A program made the position numbers and the translations under genes. A stretch of DNA of 64,000 nucleotides from Candidatus Chryseobacterium colombiense (lineage in GTDB: Bacteria > Bacteroidota > Bacteroidia > Flavobacteriales > Weeksellaceae): NCBI GenBank assembly GCA_029203185.1, contig CP119310.1, positions 1,736,001 to 1,800,000 of the forward strand, read 5' to 3'. The notes below the pieces were generated by a model. The model did not search any database. It was not told the origin of the DNA and saw only the letters and a list, made by a program, of their open reading frames with translations. Within the stretch, counting starts at the first letter, position 1. Each line of letters opens with the position of its first letter. This document shows positions 62,401 through 64,000 of the stretch, piece by piece.

Positions 62401-63396
62401 ATTAATATTTTTGATAAAAGACTTAATAAATCTACTTTAAATAATGATGGAAATCTAACCCCTATACTAAACTATACTGAAGAAGGAAGTGCTATCGTAA
62501 AAGCTTCAGGAACGGCTGTAAATGGAGTATTCACTATTGAATTCTACGTTCCGAAAGACATTAACTATGCAGTTGGACAAGGAAGACTATTAGGATATGC
62601 AGACAATAAGGCAACAGATGTATTTAATAATCAGGCAGTACAGGTAGGAGATATTAATCCTAACGGAATCAATGACAACGAACCACCAAAAGTAAAATTA
62701 TACATGAACAACACCAATTTTGCAGATGGTGGTATTACAAACCAAAGCCCTATGCTGCTTGCTTGTGTTACTGATGATACAGGAATAAATTCTACAGGAT
62801 CTGGTATTGGTCATGATATTACCGTATATTTAGACGGTCAAATTATTAATACCGTTGTCTTGAATGATTTTTACTCTTCAGGAGAAGGAAATGGATGTTT
62901 AAATCCTAGTTTGGCAGATTATCAAAAAGGAAATGTGACGTATCCTTTCCGAAATCTAGCAATAGGACAACATCAATTAACATTTAAAGTTTGGGATATA
63001 AACAATAATTCGACAACTGCTACGTTAAATTTTGAGGTTAAGGATGAAGCCGATCAGCATTTAATTATTAACAGACCATTAAACTGGCCGAACCCATTTA
63101 CTAATAAGACATATATTCAATTTGAACATAATTGTGATGATATTTTAGATGTGCATGTTCAAATTTATACGATTACAGGAAAATTAGTAAGAACTTTGTC
63201 TCAAGCAGTTGTTGCAGAACCCTTCTTACAAGGCTTTAGAACACCTCGCCAGGCAATAGAATGGGACGGAAAAGACGATTTTGGTGATACAGTAGCAAAA
63301 GGTACGTATATTTTTAAGATATTTGCAAAAAGTCAAAATCAAGAAAAATGTAAAGGAAGTGCTACAGCTGTAGAAAAAATGGTACTTTTGAAATAA
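59500..63396 (+). CDS. porU: Type IX secretion system sortase PorU
   Basis: 1298 residues. A signal peptide (ILFLFAFVSSFWAQ) precedes a beta-rich N-terminal region, then the C25-type cysteine peptidase domain (about 545-930). The catalytic histidine is in YFGHGGINGW (H789) and the nucleophile in STITCEFTLWD (C827). Beta domains follow, with a FlgD-like C terminus (VQIYTITGKLVRTL, GTYIFKIFAKSQN). PorU removes the C-terminal sorting signal from T9SS cargo at the cell surface and attaches the cargo to an anchor. It works with PorV, encoded 61 bp downstream. Confidence 0.95.
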   Translation: MKQKVSILFLFAFVSSFWAQRTTIEWNGSKIQDFGETKLNVPNFKNEGFSFGQNNIFISTKQKIGERDLKVSNLNWEAVSYKELYEIKKDFLPNRDIADISYYYFEGERYASISVALFKNEKGKILRLSSFDVNETTVNTKNIAAKVGTTTNPLSTGTFYKIKVDKSGIFKITTQFLKDNGINPGSINPKNFRIYGNGGIMLPEHNQDVRYSALQENAIQVVGEDDGVWNDNDYAIFYAQGTNGYNLYDKSNGNGFKRYETRNNVSNNLKNIYEDYSYYFINFDKGAGKRVQSADINLPSTPLITRYDSYQVVNNDQKNLLKIGRIWVEDSPFTTDKTVTFTTNSPIQGGDVIRYKAQVIGFKSQQNSVEFNINNQNFVTRTVPPNDPNFVYDYLPLKYEGTLSNLQGNQITLTCKPNISTNPNGVFYFDYLEVQYKENLSFNGSQMNFRDFSLVSGSNTSYGFSINNASNIEQVWDVTDITNATRRVNKATGNAIFNFGYVASDPNFNNEFVAFRNDAAYSPQFVERIGNQNLSALQNVDYLILTIPEMMGQAQRLANYHQTKNSFNVQIVDINKVYNEFGSGSRDLTAIRDFVTKLNTPSGSLKYVFLLGDASYDYKNRISNNTNVVPSYESEESQDFVSSFVTDDYIVMTSPQPPTNLFLYNTLPDLPVGRIPAANVTEATNMMDKTLAYYNSLSGQSTPFGEWKMKLDFVVDDDNDGGVPFHTVMNNTLVNTFETGTLLKEYNVRKLYLDAFQAQSTAGGQRYPQVNQAISNDIGNSLYLFYFGHGGINGWAQERVLTSDEVQNANNFSSVYSRFPFVSTITCEFTLWDEPSTFSVGEQFIKLKQGGTAGMITSSRAVGVDYGIQFTNLYTQQMFKLTNDDFITIGNAHLNAKKLKPGDSNHLKVNFLGDPAMKLSRPQRLLVIDNIETPVPGLIRGLDFVKIKGHINNPNGTTNTTFNGRVVINIFDKRLNKSTLNNDGNLTPILNYTEEGSAIVKASGTAVNGVFTIEFYVPKDINYAVGQGRLLGYADNKATDVFNNQAVQVGDINPNGINDNEPPKVKLYMNNTNFADGGITNQSPMLLACVTDDTGINSTGSGIGHDITVYLDGQIINTVVLNDFYSSGEGNGCLNPSLADYQKGNVTYPFRNLAIGQHQLTFKVWDINNNSTTATLNFEVKDEADQHLIINRPLNWPNPFTNKTYIQFEHNCDDILDVHVQIYTITGKLVRTLSQAVVAEPFLQGFRTPRQAIEWDGKDDFGDTVAKGTYIFKIFAKSQNQEKCKGSATAVEKMVLLK

Positions 63397-63457
63397 TTTT
63401 AAAATAACAAAAACAATAATATTAATAAAAAACTGATAATATATTAAAAGACAACAT

Positions 63458-64000
63458 ATGAATTTAACTACTAAACTGCTATTAGGAATTGGTTTAAGTG
63501 CTGGTTTTTTAGGCTATTCACAAGACCTGAGTAAGGTGAATCCTGTATTAACCGGAGCTCCTTTTCTAAGAATTGCACCAGACGCCAGAGCCGGAGGTAT
63601 GGGAGATCAAGGGGTTGCTACCTCTCCTGATGCATTTTCTCAATTTTGGAATGCCGCAAAATATCCTTTTAGCAGAACGAGTTCTTCCGTAGGTATAAAC
63701 TATACACCATATATGGGAAAACTTACTAATGATGTTTTCCTTCTTTATGCAGCTTTTCATAAATTTTTAGGACAAGAAGAAAGATCTACCATCTCTGCGA
63801 GTATTTACTACTTCAACATGGGAGAAGTTAATCTTACCTCTTTCGTAGATAATCAGGTACAGTCTAACGGGGTTTCAAAACCGAACGAATTCTCTATTGA
63901 TGTTGCTTATGCTCTAAAACTTTCTGACTCTTTCTCAGGAGCTGTTACCGGTAGATTTATCCGTTCAGACTTAGCCGGAGGATTCAATACTGATACAACA
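63458..64000 (+). CDS. porV: Type IX secretion outer-membrane protein PorV, cut by right edge
   Basis: 181 residues are visible from the ATG at 63458 and the frame is open at base 64000. A signal peptide (KLLLGIGLSAGFLGYSQ) precedes the PorV start TGAPFLRIAPDARAGGMGDQ and FSQFWNAAKYPFSR, then barrel strands. PorV is a FadL-like 14-strand barrel that carries secreted cargo from the translocon to PorU. It follows porU by 61 bp and is probably cotranscribed. The C terminus is missing. Confidence 0.93.
   Translation, partial: MNLTTKLLLGIGLSAGFLGYSQDLSKVNPVLTGAPFLRIAPDARAGGMGDQGVATSPDAFSQFWNAAKYPFSRTSSSVGINYTPYMGKLTNDVFLLYAAFHKFLGQEERSTISASIYYFNMGEVNLTSFVDNQVQSNGVSKPNEFSIDVAYALKLSDSFSGAVTGRFIRSDLAGGFNTDTT

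Noticed and set aside
1..64000. CRISPR arrays, rRNA or tRNA genes
   Set aside because: No regularly spaced direct repeats with spacers, no rRNA stretch and no cloverleaf were recognised by eye; a tRNA scan was not possible.

Overview
The window is AT-rich DNA from a member of the Bacteroidota, most likely a Chryseobacterium-type flavobacterium (Weeksellaceae). The supporting signs are gldJ beside porU and porV (gliding and type IX secretion), promoters of the form TTTG-N19/20-TAnnTTTG, weak ribosome binding sites, and typical flavobacterial neighbours such as a DUF6526 protein, pruA, LptC and AnmK. The genus is an inference; no rRNA or tRNA gene was found here to confirm it.

Positions 1-6.4 kb hold an uncharacterised module: a phospholipase D-fold (double HKD) protein that runs off the left edge, divergent from two large secreted proteins of unknown function whose genes overlap by four bases. 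Positions 6.4-24.4 kb are a dense redox and detoxification region: an HxlR regulator facing SnoaL-like and DoxX-like genes; a TetR gene with its own operator; a dinucleotide-binding reductase; a thioredoxin-reductase-like protein with an unusual DNA-binding and Tat-like N terminus; an SDR-TetR pair plus a complete TolC/MFP/RND efflux pump; a metallo-beta-lactamase-fold hydrolase and a Crp/Fnr regulator; and a quinone reductase/SDR/SDR/old-yellow-enzyme operon next to its TetR repressor. The operators of three of the TetR regulators are readable. One inverted repeat ties the SDR-TetR operon to the RND pump. Another, present three times, ties the last TetR to the old-yellow-enzyme operon.

Positions 24.6-26.6 kb look like the end of an integrated element: a tyrosine recombinase that has lost its C-terminal catalytic motifs, a zinc-finger/helix-turn-helix excisionase-like protein, and a gene-free stretch with phased direct repeats that abuts the exact 3' end of mnmE. 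The accessory genes to the left may therefore be a genomic island inserted at mnmE. The island's other end is not in view.

From mnmE rightward the window is mostly core genome: mnmE, a reductase operon with a Crp-type regulator, aminopeptidase P, DUF6526, topoisomerase IB, pruA, small lipoproteins, a thioredoxin-fold protein, fabH, corA, a patatin-like protein with embedded membrane segments, tag, a DoxD-type protein, an EamA transporter, a TetR-TolC-EmrA-EmrB efflux operon, holB, an outer-membrane protein/lptC/anmK operon, an SRPBCC protein, a Nudix hydrolase, murF, gldJ, porU and the start of porV. Short dispersed repeats with inverted ends occupy several intergenic gaps (34.2, 40.2, 42.1, 42.4 and 47.4 kb), and hairpin terminators are well defined.
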